Source: Streptomyces sp. NBC_01549
GTDB lineage: Bacteria > Actinomycetota > Actinomycetes > Streptomycetales > Streptomycetaceae
NCBI RefSeq assembly: GCF_026339955.1
Contig: NZ_JAPEPW010000003.1
Location: 310,001 to 374,000, forward strand
Reading direction: 5' to 3'
DNA: 64,000 bases
The first letter of the stretch is position 1. Each line of letters opens with the position of its first letter. Under the pieces are notes generated by a model that saw nothing but the letters and a program-made list of their open reading frames with translations, was not told the origin of the DNA and made no database searches. Below are positions 45,553-55,698 of this stretch, in pieces. A program made the position numbers and the translations under genes.

Positions 45553-45722
45553 AGCGTATCGAAACAGATCGCCGCTCTTCAGGAGCGGGAGGCGAACAGG
45601 ACAGGGCCAAAAGAACCGGCCTCTCGAGCCGGACTGGATCGTCGAACTCGGCATCGGCAACGGGCGCCCGCCCATCGAGGTGCACGTCGGCGGCTGCTAC
45701 GCCGCGGGCAAACGACGGCGCC
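45553..45722 (+). pseudogene. DUF6233-like gene remnant
   Basis: One frame reads VSKQIAALQEREANRTG and the next frame reads DWIVELGIGNGRPPIEVHVG followed by CYAAGKRRR. Together these resemble the middle of DUF6233 proteins, which carry a His/Cys-containing block. The two pieces are in different frames, and the C-terminal cysteine part is missing, replaced by an IS110 tail. Confidence 0.5.
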
Positions 45723-45725
45723 ACC

Positions 45726-45911
45726 CGGCACGACATCGTCGTCGTCGCCTACTGGCACATCGTCCACGACCACGTCCCCTACCGGGACCTGGGCCCGGAC
45801 TGGGCGGCGCGGCGATTCGGCCCCGCCCGTCGCGCGAAACGCCTGACCGCCCAGCTCGAAGCCCTCGGTTACGACGTCACCGTCGAACCGGCCTCAGCAC
45901 CACCGGCCTGA
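45726..45911 (+). mobile_element. IS110-family transposase C-terminal fragment
   Basis: The plus strand reads VAYWHIVHDHVPYRDLGPDW and RAKRLTAQLEALGYDVTVEP before a stop, matching the last 50 or so residues of IS110 transposases (YxDLGPDxxxxR...LxxLGxxVTxxP). The rest of the element is absent. It is not the missing end of the IS110 copy at 18338 in any provable way. Confidence 0.65.
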
Positions 45912-45984
45912 TCCACCGAAGCCGGACCCGTCTGACGTCCCGCCGGAATCCGCGCTGCCCACGAACTCTCGGATTCACATCTCA

Positions 45985-46033
45985 GCCGGGCCGGGCAGCA
46001 CACCGTGGTGCGCGGTGTGCTGCCCGGCCCGGC
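45985..46033 (-). terminator. Very strong terminator hairpin after GH78 gene
   Basis: Two perfect 21-bp arms (GCCGGGCCGGGCAGCACACC... and its reverse complement) enclose a seven-base loop, 24 bp beyond the minus-strand stop at 46058. It should end transcription of the rhamnosidase gene and also shield the plus-strand side. Confidence 0.8.
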
Positions 46034-46057
46034 GTCCGAGGGCGGGCGCGGGTCGCG

Positions 46058-49000
46058 CTATGAGGTGACCGAGCGGAAGTTCCAACGGCCCGAGCCGACT
46101 TCGTACACCGTCTCAATCCCGCCGTCGCGCACTAGCCGTGCTCCGGCCGGTGCCTCGGCGCGTCCGTCGAACAGGGGGACATGCACCTCCGCCGTGCTGC
46201 CCGCGGGCACGTCCACGGTGAGACGGAACAGCCCGGCGTCGCGTGTCCAGTCGGTCCGTGCGACGCCGTACGGCGTGCGGTAAGAGCCCGACGCCGAGGT
46301 CATGTCTCCCTCGACGGCCGGGTCGATGAGGAGCTTGGCGTAGCCGACGGACTCGGGCGTCTGCCCGATACCGGCGACCCGAGTGGTGAACCAGGAGTCG
46401 ATGGCGCCGAGCATGAAGTGGTTCTGCGACTGCCCCGGGCCGCCGTCCCAGGACTCGCCCAGCGTGGTGTTGCCGGCGCGCACCTGGTAGCCGTAGCTCG
46501 GGCTGGTCGTCCGGGTGGCGATCTCGTGGACGATGTCGTCGCGACCCGCGGTGGACAGGACGCGGAAGGCGGCCGGCAGGGAGATCTCGCCGAGCAGCAG
46601 GTGGTAACCGGCGTCCTTGACGGCGGTGGTGAAGTGGCTGAGCAGGCGGTCCTTCTCCCCCGCCGGGTACGCCCCCATGTCCAGGGCCAGGGCCTCGGCG
46701 CCCTGACCACCGCCCCCGAAGGTTCCGGTGGCGGAGTCGTAGTACTTCGCGGCGAGTGCCGTCGCGCTGGCGTCGGCCTTCACCCGGTACGCGTCGGCCG
46801 CCGCCCGGTCGCCCAGGACGTCGGCGATCCGGCCGAGGGCGTCGACAACCCGCCAGTAGCCGTAGGTTCCGGCGACCGCTCGCGGAAACGTGCGGTCCGG
46901 TGTGAACCAGTCGCCAAGCCCGTAGTCGAGGATGCCGCCGGACACCTGCCGTTCGAGGAAGTCCGCGTACTGGCGCATGCGCGGGTAGTAGGTGCGCAGC
47001 GTGTCCGTGTCCCCGTAGGTCGTGTAGAGCTGCCAGGGGACGAGGACGAACGCGCCGCCCCAGTTGGCGTCGTTGCGGTAGGCGCCGGGCAGGCTGGTGT
47101 ACTCCGGCACGGTGCTGGGGATCAGCCCGTCCTGCGTCTGCGCGTCCGCCATGTCACCGACGATCTTGCGGAGGTAGGACCGCATGTCGTAGTTGGCGGC
47201 GAGCGCGGGGAAGACGAGCTGGTCCTGCTCCAGCCATCCCAGTTTCTCCCGGCTGGGGCAGTCGGTGAGGACGCTCATCATGTTCCCCTGGATGGCGCGC
47301 CGGATCAGCGAGTGGATGCCGTTGACGAGCGGATCGGAGCTGCTGAAGTCGCCGGCCGAGGTGTTGTCGGTGCGCAGCACCTTGCCGCGTACGGTGACCG
47401 TCGCGTCCTCGGGCAGGCCCTTGAGTTCCAGGTACCGGAAGCCGTGGTAGCCGAAGCGTGGGTGCCAGGTCTCGCTGCGGGCGCCGCGGGTGGTGTAGCT
47501 GTCCCAGAGGGGGGCTCCCACGTTGCTGATGGACTGGAACGCGTGGCCGTCCTTCAGGCTTTCGGCCGGGTAGACACGGATGTCGGTTCCGGCCGCGGCG
47601 CTGACGGTGATCTCGGGCCAGCCGGCGATGTTGCGGCCCAGGTCGAAGACCCGGCTGTGCTCGGCGCCGTCGACCTCCCTGCCGGTGAAGGTCTCGACGA
47701 CCTTGATGGGTTCGGTCTCGCGTGCGCTGAGCCGGGCCGGGTTCTGCGCGGTGCCGGGGCCCGGTACCGTGACCGCCCTCCCCCACCGGTGCCGGTCGCC
47801 GCTCGGCTCGTCCCAGTGGGGGATCTCTCGGCGTGCGTCGTAGTCCTCGCCGCCGTACCAGTTCGAGGAGGTGGTGGGTCCCAGCGTGGCACGCCAGTCG
47901 TCGCCGCTCGTGACGGTGCGGACGCTGCCGTCGGCCAGGGTCACCTCCAGCCGGGCGATCAGCTTGGGGTCGCTCAGGTTGCCGTACAGCTTGCGGTAGC
48001 GGTCGGCGGTGCTGACGACGTTGGACATGCCGTTGCCCAGGGCGACACCGATGGTGTTGGCGCCGGTCCGCAGGCGGTCCGTGACGTCGTAGGTGGCGTA
48101 CTGGACGCGCTGCGCGTAGTTGGTGTTGGCAGGCTCCAGGACGGCGTCACCCACCGGTTCGCCGTTGAGGGTGGCGTCGTAGATGCCGAGGCCGGCGAGG
48201 TACAGCCGGGCGCTGCGCACCTTCGCGCGCAGGGTGAAGTCGTCGGTGAGCAGGGGCAGTCCGTCCGGCAGGTAGGGCTGGGGCGGCTGCTGGCCGTCGA
48301 CCTGGGCGAGCGTCGTGAAGGGGCCGCTCGCGCTGTCGGCGCTCGACAGCGCGTAGTCCACCGGGAAGTTCGGGACGCGACCGTCCGCGGTGAGGACGTC
48401 GGCGCGCGGGTAGAGCGCCACCTCGTCGAAGGTCTTCGCCGTCTTCAGGTCGAGGGTGAGGACCACGGGCGCGGCGGCGACGTCCGCACTGGTGTGTGCG
48501 GCGCTCGCGTATCCGGCGGCGGTCTGCAGGGCGCTGTTGGGCAGGCCGTCGACGGCCAGGGCCGGTTCCCAGGTCTTGCGCTGGGTGTTGCTCTCCGAGG
48601 CCGTGACCGCGGCGCCTCGGGCGAGGCCGGTGGTGGAGGTGGCGGAGTCGCGGATGTCGATCTCGTCGAGCTGGACGCGCCAGGTGCGGGCGGGAAAGGC
48701 CTCCGCCAGGGGCAGACCGAGCTTGGTGACGTCCAGGCGTACGTAACGGGCGTTGGTGCGGGGGACCTTGACGACGACGGGTTCGACGGTGCGCTCGCTC
48801 AGTCGCCAGTCCGGATGCGTGATCCAGTCGGCGTCCCAGTCCGACTGGGCGGGTCAGGCCGGTCTCGAAGACGGCGGTGCCGCTCCATCCCGAGTCGCTC
48901 TGCCCGTGCGACGACCAGAGCTTGACCCGCCAGTACACGCGGGTGCGGGATGCGATTTCCTTGCCCGCGTACGTCGTCTCCGGCATCGTGGAGCGGACCT

Positions 49001-49307
49001 TGCCCGAGTCCCACAGGTCGGGGCGCCCGTGGCGCAGCAGGTCCGGTGAGGTGGCCGCCTGGACGCGGTAGGCGGACTGGAGGGTGTTCGCGGCGCGGGC
49101 GGTGGTCTGCCAGCTGAGGTCGGGCGTGGTGTCGTCGATGCCCAGCGCCCGGCTCAGGTGCTGGGTGCGCAGTCGGGTCGGGGTGATGGTGCCCGTGGTG
49201 GCGTCGGCGGTGACGGCGCCGGCCAGCACGGTGACGAAGGCGGTCAGTCCGGCGAGGAGTACGGGCACGGGCCGTCGCCGTCTGCTGCGGGGACGGGGTC
49301 TGAGCAT
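46058..49307 (-). pseudogene. GH78 alpha-L-rhamnosidase, secreted, single frameshift
   Basis: The gene encodes a GH78-type rhamnosidase of about 1080 residues. It has a signal peptide (RRRRPVPVLLAGLTAFVTVLAG, about 8-29), Ig-like beta domains, a carbohydrate-binding domain, and the (alpha/alpha)6 catalytic barrel with DCPSREKLGWLEQDQLVFPA (acid residue region) and NHFMLGAIDSWFTTRVAGIG. The first 150 residues and the rest are in different frames; the switch is at about 48850-48854, where a run of C (ACCCGCC) appears one base too long. No other damage is visible, so a sequencing error is plausible. AGGGAG precedes ATG 49307. It forms a cluster with the GH106 and GH127 genes. Confidence 0.82.
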
Positions 49308-49355
49308 GGGGACTCCCTGGGGTGCGTGCGGGTCGGGAAGGGTTTCGGGGCATGG

Positions 49356-52300
49356 TCAGACGCGCGCGAGGTCGGCGGTGACGTGCCGCCGGAAGCGCAG
49401 GGTGACCGGTCCGAGCAGGCCGGACGGCAGGGGCTTGTTCCGTTCGTTGGAGAGGGTGTTGGCCACTCGGACGGAGAGGGAGTTGTGGCCGGGCTTCACC
49501 AGGCCGGTGAGGTCGACGACCCATGGCGCCCACAGCAGGGACGGGAGCTCGGTGCCGTTGACGGTGACGGCCGCAACGTCACGGACGTCGCCGAGGTCGA
49601 GCAGCACCCGCCGACCGTCGAGCAGGGCGCGCTCGACATCGATGTCGGTGGTGTAGGTGCCGCTGCCGGAGAAGAGACGGTCGTGGTCGGTCCAGCTGCC
49701 CAGGGGTCCGGTGATCGGTGTGGCGTCGGCGCGGTCCAGGGTGAGGGTCCAGTCGCCGGCCACGCCGACCGGCTCGAGCGGGTCGGCGGTGCGCACCGTG
49801 CCGCGGTAGGTGTGGGTGCCGTCGATTCCGGTGAGCTGGTGGCTGCCGGGGGCCGAAGCCTCCACCGTCACGCGCAGGGCGGGACCGTGCCGCTCGACCG
49901 CGACGACGGGCAACGCCGAGGACGTCAGGTGCGGGACGGCTCGCGCGTCGTGGCGTACCACGACGATCAACGTCTGGTACGGCTCCAAACTCAGGGGCAG
50001 CTGAACGCCGCGCCTGGTGCCCCGGTGCAGCGGTGCGGTGCCCGTCCTGCCTGTCGCGGGATCCCAGAGCTCGGGAACCCCGGTCGCGGGGAGCGTGGCG
50101 ACGGTCTCGACGCGGGCGCCGCCTTCGTTGTTGATGAGGAAGGCGGTGTCCGTGCCCCGGTGGACGCGCAGCACGCGCACCGCGTCCTGCGGGGTCTCCA
50201 GCACGGCGGCGGCGACCCCGGCCCCGTGCGTCGCGGCGCGCAGTCCGGTGGTGTCGGCGATGCGCACCGCACGCCCTCGGCCCACCGACCGGCTGCCGGG
50301 CACGGGCTCGCCGAACAGGTCGGTCAAGGCGCGTGTGAGGGACCGGTCCCTGCCGTCCGCCTCGTCGGCGGCGAGGGAGCCGACGGCCACGACGGTTCCG
50401 CCCGCCCGCGCGAACTGCGCCAGCGTGTGGACGCAGGCCACGTCCAGGGTCGGCGTCACGGGCAGCACCACCAGGTCGTAGCGGGCCGCGCCGACGGCCA
50501 GGCGGCCGTCACGGACCTCGGCGTGGCACAGCAGGTCCGGGTCACCACAGAGCGCGCCCTCGTGGACGAGGTCGAAGTCGACCTGGGCCCGCTCCAGCGC
50601 GTAGGCGACGTCGGCGAGCGCGTCGTCGACCTCGCCCTGCCGGTCGGTACCGGTCCACTGCTCGGCCGCGTGCTGCGGCTGCAGGATCGCGGTACGGGCC
50701 CCGGGCGTCCCGCGGCCGGCCTCCATCACCCGGCCGATCCACTCGGCGAGCGGTCGCATCGCCCACCACCAGGGGGCGCGCGGGCCGAAGGGCGGCGGGA
50801 AGTAGACGAGTGTCTCGTCGGTCCACAGCGCGTGCAGGACCGTCAGGTTGATGCCCCGCGTCGCCTGGGCCCCGACGGTCGCGTGGACGAAGCCGGGCGT
50901 CACCTGCCAGCCCATGTTGCCGAACATCTCCAGCAGGGCCCGCTCCCGGCCCGTCTGGTGGGCGACGGACGCCGGGTTGCGGGGGATCATGGTGGGTTCA
51001 CCGGCCACGTACTCGGCCGTGATGATGTCCCCACCGGGAACGTGAGCCCACTGGTTGACCTTGTGCAGGTCTCCGGTGGACGGGATGCGCTTGGCGGGGG
51101 CCGTCTCGTCGTAGAGGGGGTTGGTGATCAGGGCGACGTCGCGCTGCTCGTACCAGCGGGCCTCCTTCTGGAAGCAGCGGGCGAAGCGGTTGGACACGGC
51201 CCGCCAGTAGCGGCCCCGGGCGATCCTGCCGTCGCGGCCCAGGTCGTCGAAGGCGGCGGCGTAGGCGATGCCGGGGGTGACGTCCACCGCTCGCAGCGCC
51301 TTGTCGAGGGTCGGCGACCACGGGAGGCGCCGGAAGTGGGCTTCGGCCGAGGCGAAGAACGGCTCGTCGTCCCAGAAGCCGGGCACCACCGTGCCGAAGT
51401 AGCGGCCGAAGCGCCGGTGGTACTCGCCCGGCACGATGTCGAGGAACAGCTCCACGGGCTCGTCGTCGAGCAGGTCGACGTAGCTGCGGCTGTAGCCCTG
51501 GGTGTCGTCGATGAGGGGGACTCCCCCGAACAGGTCGATCTGCCAACGGCCCGCCGGGACCTGCCAGGTGTGATCGCCGCTCAGCCGCCCGGTCAGGTCG
51601 ACCACGTCGGCGGCGTCGGAGGTGCCGGCCGGCCGGGCCGCGGCGGCGACGGCCGTGACCTCGTCGCCGAGGCGTGCGCGCTCGGGGAAGTCCCCCGCGT
51701 CGGCCGGGTCGTCGAAGGCCGCGGTGTGGAGGGTGGTACCGTCGGCCGCCGCGACGGTGAGGCTGTCCCACAGGGAACGCTGGTCGGCCACGGCCCGTAC
51801 GCCCGCCCCGCCGGCCGCGTACCGGTCGTCGTCGACGCTGCCCTTGGCCTTGCCGTCCAAGGTGACGGACAGCGTGGTGCCACGGACGGTGACGGCCACG
51901 GTGTGGAACTTGGTCTTGTTGAAACCATCGGTCCGGGTGCTGCGCAGCAGTTCGACGGGGTCCGCGCCGCGTGCCAGCCGCAGGACGGTGACGACTCCGG
52001 TCTGGTCGAAGGTCACGGCGTAGCCGTCGAGGCCGTCGGGCGAGGCCCGGACGACGAGGCCGGCCGCGGTGTGGTCGGCCTTGGCACTGCCGGTGACGGT
52101 GTAGTCCGTCCACCGTTCGCCGCCGCGCAGGACGGCGACACCGTCGAGCACCGCCGCGTCGGCGACCAGGTGCCCGGCCTCCACGCCCACTCCGGTGGTA
52201 CGGCGCAGGTCGACGGTGGCGGGTCCCCGCACGACGGTGGTCGAGCGCCACAACGCCTTCAGCCGCAGGTCGGGCCGTGGTTGGTACGTACGCGAGCCGA

Positions 52301-52739
52301 CCGTTCCGCCCTTGACGACGTACTCCCCCGCCCGGCCGCTGGGGAAGTGGTCGTCGTTGAACAGCCACACGCGCATGCCGGTCTGTTCCGCGGTGTGCAG
52401 CACGTGGCCGACGATGTCGAACCACTCCTCGGTGAAGAACACCGGCTTCATCTGGGCGTTGTCGAAGGGGAAGAGGACCACTTCGTACATGCCCTTGGAC
52501 CGCAGATCCGCCATCTGGCGGTCCACCAGGTCGGCGGTGACGGGCCCGTTCCAGTACCAGTAGACGGTCGGTCTGCTGTCCTTGCGGGGGTCGGTGAAGT
52601 CCCGTGCGAGGAAGCCGGGTTCGCCGCTCGTGACGGACCCGGCGGCGCGGGCGGGATCGGGCAGTCCGACCGCGAGCACGGTGCCCGCGGCACCGGCCGC
52701 GGCCACGAAGCGGCGTCTGGACAGGTCGTTGTGAGACAT
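49356..52739 (-). CDS. GH106-type alpha-L-rhamnosidase, Tat-exported
   Basis: This 1127-residue protein begins with a twin-arginine signal (LSRRRFVAAAGAAGTVLAVG, about 6-25). It then shows GH106-like sequence: YWYWNGPVTADLVDRQMADL, GMYEVVLFPFDNAQMKPVFF, GEYHRRFGRYFGTVVPGFWDDEPF. A C-terminal beta domain (about 1000-1120; VTVNGTELPSLLWAPW) is typical of these large rhamnosidases. An inserted LamG-like segment lies around residues 200-330. GGAG sits eight bases before ATG 52739. It would release rhamnose from plant polysaccharides outside the cell. Its neighbours GH78 and GH127 support a rhamnose- and arabinose-rich substrate. Confidence 0.85.
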   Translation of the reverse strand: MSHNDLSRRRFVAAAGAAGTVLAVGLPDPARAAGSVTSGEPGFLARDFTDPRKDSRPTVYWYWNGPVTADLVDRQMADLRSKGMYEVVLFPFDNAQMKPVFFTEEWFDIVGHVLHTAEQTGMRVWLFNDDHFPSGRAGEYVVKGGTVGSRTYQPRPDLRLKALWRSTTVVRGPATVDLRRTTGVGVEAGHLVADAAVLDGVAVLRGGERWTDYTVTGSAKADHTAAGLVVRASPDGLDGYAVTFDQTGVVTVLRLARGADPVELLRSTRTDGFNKTKFHTVAVTVRGTTLSVTLDGKAKGSVDDDRYAAGGAGVRAVADQRSLWDSLTVAAADGTTLHTAAFDDPADAGDFPERARLGDEVTAVAAAARPAGTSDAADVVDLTGRLSGDHTWQVPAGRWQIDLFGGVPLIDDTQGYSRSYVDLLDDEPVELFLDIVPGEYHRRFGRYFGTVVPGFWDDEPFFASAEAHFRRLPWSPTLDKALRAVDVTPGIAYAAAFDDLGRDGRIARGRYWRAVSNRFARCFQKEARWYEQRDVALITNPLYDETAPAKRIPSTGDLHKVNQWAHVPGGDIITAEYVAGEPTMIPRNPASVAHQTGRERALLEMFGNMGWQVTPGFVHATVGAQATRGINLTVLHALWTDETLVYFPPPFGPRAPWWWAMRPLAEWIGRVMEAGRGTPGARTAILQPQHAAEQWTGTDRQGEVDDALADVAYALERAQVDFDLVHEGALCGDPDLLCHAEVRDGRLAVGAARYDLVVLPVTPTLDVACVHTLAQFARAGGTVVAVGSLAADEADGRDRSLTRALTDLFGEPVPGSRSVGRGRAVRIADTTGLRAATHGAGVAAAVLETPQDAVRVLRVHRGTDTAFLINNEGGARVETVATLPATGVPELWDPATGRTGTAPLHRGTRRGVQLPLSLEPYQTLIVVVRHDARAVPHLTSSALPVVAVERHGPALRVTVEASAPGSHQLTGIDGTHTYRGTVRTADPLEPVGVAGDWTLTLDRADATPITGPLGSWTDHDRLFSGSGTYTTDIDVERALLDGRRVLLDLGDVRDVAAVTVNGTELPSLLWAPWVVDLTGLVKPGHNSLSVRVANTLSNERNKPLPSGLLGPVTLRFRRHVTADLARV

Positions 52740-52834
52740 GGGTGAACTCCTGCGTGGACGGCGGGCGCCGGGAGGCGTGCCGAACGGAAGCGGGTGTGCG
52801 GAAGAAGGGACGGGAGCGCGCGCTGCGGGCCGGG

Positions 52835-55375
52835 TCAGCCGACGGCCAGTCGCGCCACCTCGGACGCGCTCAGGGCCCGGTTGTGCAGACGGAAGTCGCG
52901 GACGGCGCCGTGCAGGTAGGGGTGGGTGGCGTTCTGGGAGCGCCCCAGGTAGTTGCGGGTGCTCGCGCCGAGCAGGAGGGGGCTCGCCACCATGGCGGAG
53001 TTGCGGCCGGCCTCGACGCCGTCGACGTACAGGACGCCGGTGCCGCCGGCGAGGGTGAGGGCCACGTGGGTCCACCGGCCCACGGGCAGCGGGGCGCCCG
53101 CGTCGATGAAGTCCTCGGCCTGCATTCCGGCGATCTTCAGGGCGGCCCTGGCCCGCCCGGCGCCGGTGGTGGCCGCCAGGAACAGATAGGTCTCCTTGTG
53201 GAATCCCAGGTCGAAGACGCGGGCGGAGGCGGCCAGGGTGTCGACGCGTACCCGCACGCCGAGGGTCAGCTCGTCCAGCCCGCTCGGCAGGCCGGCGGGG
53301 AGCGCGACGTGGCCGCCGTGTCCGTCCAGGGACACCGAGCGCACACCGTCGCTGTCGTCCCAGGTCGCGCCGACGAGCGTCGCGTCGGCGAAGGCGCCGG
53401 TACGGTCGGCCGCCGAGGTGCCGTTCCCCTCGTCGAAGGGATAGCGGACGATGTCCCGTTCGCGCGCGGGACGCGGCCGCACGGCCCAGTAGACGTTGTA
53501 CCGCTGGTGCTGCACTTCGTGGAACGGCCTCAGTTGTACGCGCCGGTCGTCGGCGAGTGCGGTGAACGCCGTGGCGCTGCCGGGCGCGGGGCGCAGGGTG
53601 TCCGGACGGACCGAGGGGAGGGTGGCGAGCGCGGTGTCGCCGTACTCCCCCGCGAGGACCAGCGGGCCGTACGACAGCGACTTCACCTGCGGGTTGTCGG
53701 GCGCGGCCTGCCAGAGGGGCTCGCGGGGCAGCACGAGCTCCACCGTGTCCCCGGAGCACCAGCGCCGGTCCACCGTGGCATATGTTCCCGGCTCCGGCCG
53801 GACCGGGACGTGCCGGCCGTTGACCTTCAGCACGGCCGGTCTGCCGGAGCCCGCCATCCAGCCGGGGACACGGATCCTCAGCGTGAAGCGTGCCTCTCCC
53901 CCGGTGACGGTGAGACGGGTGCGGTCGGCCGTGGGGTATTCCGTCTCCTGACGGATCGTCACTCCCACCTCCCGCCAGTGCACTTCGGAAGGGATGAACA
54001 GGTTGACGTAGAGCGCAGGACCGCGCGTGCCACGGGTGCGGAAGTAGATGCTGTCGGCGAACTTGGTGTGCGTCTCCAGTCCCGAACCGTGGTCGCAGGA
54101 GAAGTTGTCGTAGTCCCCGCTGTAACTGCCGGGCGCGGCACCGAGGCCACCCTTGGGCTGCCGCTCCGAGGCCGCCCACAACCCGGTGTAGTACGTCACG
54201 AACCCGTGCTCGGAGTCGGGATCCTGTTCGCCGAGCATCTGGTTGTAGAGCGTCCACTCGTAGTGGTCCATGCGGTCGGCGCGGGAGGGCTGATGGAGGA
54301 ACAACTGCCGCCCGAGCTTGAGCATGTTGTAGCTGTTGCAGTTCTCGCAGGTCACCTCGGAAAGGCGGCTGACGATCTCGCCCGGCGGCCCGAACAGTTC
54401 CTGGTTGGAGTTGCCCCCGATGGCGTACGAGTGGTCCCGTACGACCGTCGTCCAGAAATGGTCGGCGATGTCCAGGTAGCGGCGCTCTCCCGTGGCCTCG
54501 TAGCTTGGTACCGCTCCCACGATCTTGGCGATTTCGGTGTTGGCGTGGTGCCCCGCGAGTTCGTCCCGGCCGGCGGCCAGCGGTGCGTACAGCGACTCGT
54601 GGTCGAAGCGTCGGGCGGTCAGGAGGTGCGTCGCGTCGCCGGTCACCAGATGGAGGCGGGCGAGCACGTCGTTCATGCCGCCGAATTCCACGTTCAGCAC
54701 CGTCTGCATCCGCTCGTAGGAGAGCGGTGAGGTGCGGGCGTCGACCCAGGCCGCCATGTCCAGCAGTACGGCCAGCGCCTGCTCGTTGCCGCTGAGTTCG
54801 TACTGGTCGAGCAGGCCCGCCATGATCTTGTGGAGGGTGTAGTACGGCGCCCACGGGTTGCCGCCGGCTTCGAGCTGGTCGAAGACGGACTCGGGAAAGG
54901 CCGACAGATAGCCGCGGTGATGGCCGGCGGCCGGGGCGGACTGCTGGCACTGGGCCAACACCGACACGATGGACCGGGCCTTGGCCGCGTAGGCGTCGTC
55001 GCCGGTATGGGCATGTGCCTGGGCCAGCGCGCTGAGCAGATGCCCGGTGGTGTGGCCGCGCAACTGGATCCCTGGCGCCTCCCACCCCCCACAGGGTTCG
55101 GCCGAGGAGGGCAGTCCCACATTCAGGCGGAAGGTGTGCAGCAGCCTGTCGGCGTCGACGAAGAGCAGATACGCGCAGGTGCGCCGCATGTTGGCGAGGA
55201 ACGGGCTCTCCAGCAGCCGGACATCGGCCGGCGGGAAGGCGGTGAGAACGGGTCGCGGTCCCGCCGTGGCGGCGCCGGCCGACTGAGGGGGCAGCGCGAC
55301 GGCGGCGGCCACGACGGATGTGGCGAGGAGGATCTGGCGGCGGGACGGGCGGGGCATGTCGCGTGGTGCGGACAA
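52835..55375 (-). CDS. GH127-type beta-L-arabinofuranosidase with C-terminal LamG domain
   Basis: This 846-residue secreted protein starts with a Tat-like signal (PSRRQILLATSVVAAAVALP). The GH127 (alpha/alpha)6 domain shows LRGHTTGHLLSALAQAHA, EVTCENCNSYNMLKLGRQLF and FSCDHGSGLETHTKFADSIY. A LamG-type domain follows (about 640-840; FDEGNGTSAADRTGAFADAT). In the founding enzyme two adjacent cysteines (nucleophile and zinc ligand) are used; here the matching place reads CD, so one is replaced by Asp. TTG 55375 was chosen because GGAAGGAG lies nine bases upstream; ATG 55357 has no ribosome site. Confidence 0.85.
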   Translation of the reverse strand: MSAPRDMPRPSRRQILLATSVVAAAVALPPQSAGAATAGPRPVLTAFPPADVRLLESPFLANMRRTCAYLLFVDADRLLHTFRLNVGLPSSAEPCGGWEAPGIQLRGHTTGHLLSALAQAHAHTGDDAYAAKARSIVSVLAQCQQSAPAAGHHRGYLSAFPESVFDQLEAGGNPWAPYYTLHKIMAGLLDQYELSGNEQALAVLLDMAAWVDARTSPLSYERMQTVLNVEFGGMNDVLARLHLVTGDATHLLTARRFDHESLYAPLAAGRDELAGHHANTEIAKIVGAVPSYEATGERRYLDIADHFWTTVVRDHSYAIGGNSNQELFGPPGEIVSRLSEVTCENCNSYNMLKLGRQLFLHQPSRADRMDHYEWTLYNQMLGEQDPDSEHGFVTYYTGLWAASERQPKGGLGAAPGSYSGDYDNFSCDHGSGLETHTKFADSIYFRTRGTRGPALYVNLFIPSEVHWREVGVTIRQETEYPTADRTRLTVTGGEARFTLRIRVPGWMAGSGRPAVLKVNGRHVPVRPEPGTYATVDRRWCSGDTVELVLPREPLWQAAPDNPQVKSLSYGPLVLAGEYGDTALATLPSVRPDTLRPAPGSATAFTALADDRRVQLRPFHEVQHQRYNVYWAVRPRPARERDIVRYPFDEGNGTSAADRTGAFADATLVGATWDDSDGVRSVSLDGHGGHVALPAGLPSGLDELTLGVRVRVDTLAASARVFDLGFHKETYLFLAATTGAGRARAALKIAGMQAEDFIDAGAPLPVGRWTHVALTLAGGTGVLYVDGVEAGRNSAMVASPLLLGASTRNYLGRSQNATHPYLHGAVRDFRLHNRALSASEVARLAVG

Positions 55376-55488
55376 GGCGCCGTGCTCCTTCCGGGCAGGG
55401 AGAGTGCCTCCCCGCACGGCTGCGATCGCAGGCGCGACGGCGGAGGACTGCGGGCTCAACTGACGGCAGAGCTCTGGCACTTCACCGA

Positions 55489-55503
55489 CTTGAATCGTTT
55501 TAC
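55489..55503. promoter_or_regulatory. Candidate operator half, CTTGAATCGTTTTAC
   Basis: It shares TTGAATCGTT with the palindrome at 55699-55713 and lies about 115 bp upstream of the GH127 start, in the promoter region of the glycosidase cluster. Confidence 0.4.
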
Positions 55504-55586
55504 GTCGTCGCCGGAGACGGTAAGTGTGCACATCACAACCGTCAAGGGTTCGCGCAAGGACGGCCGTTGCCGGAATAATTGCCTGC

Positions 55587-55598
55587 AAAAGCGCTTTT
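55587..55598. promoter_or_regulatory. Palindrome AAAAGCGCTTTT
   Basis: A perfect 12-bp palindrome with a GCGC centre, a form typical of LacI-family operators, about 210 bp upstream of the GH127 start. No regulator gene is adjacent. Confidence 0.5.
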
Positions 55599-55698
55599 CT
55601 GTGGGGACTGCCTCACCACGTTCAGGCCATGACCACACGGGGTGGAGCCTGCGGCCGTCCCGGAACCCGACTCGCCGAACGGCGTCCCGAGGAAGAAT

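Noticed and set aside
46181..48925. Long plus-strand open frame opposite the GH78 gene
   Set aside because: Same reason: no domain, biased composition, covers a gene with clear family motifs.
49158..52745. Long plus-strand open frame opposite the GH106 gene
   Set aside because: Antisense shadow of a Tat-exported enzyme; Gly/Val/Arg/His-rich translation without motifs or ribosome site.
49356..55085. Single giant frame spanning both GH106 and GH127 genes
   Set aside because: The GH127 part is in another frame; the first half of this translation is arginine-rich nonsense. Two separate genes fit better.
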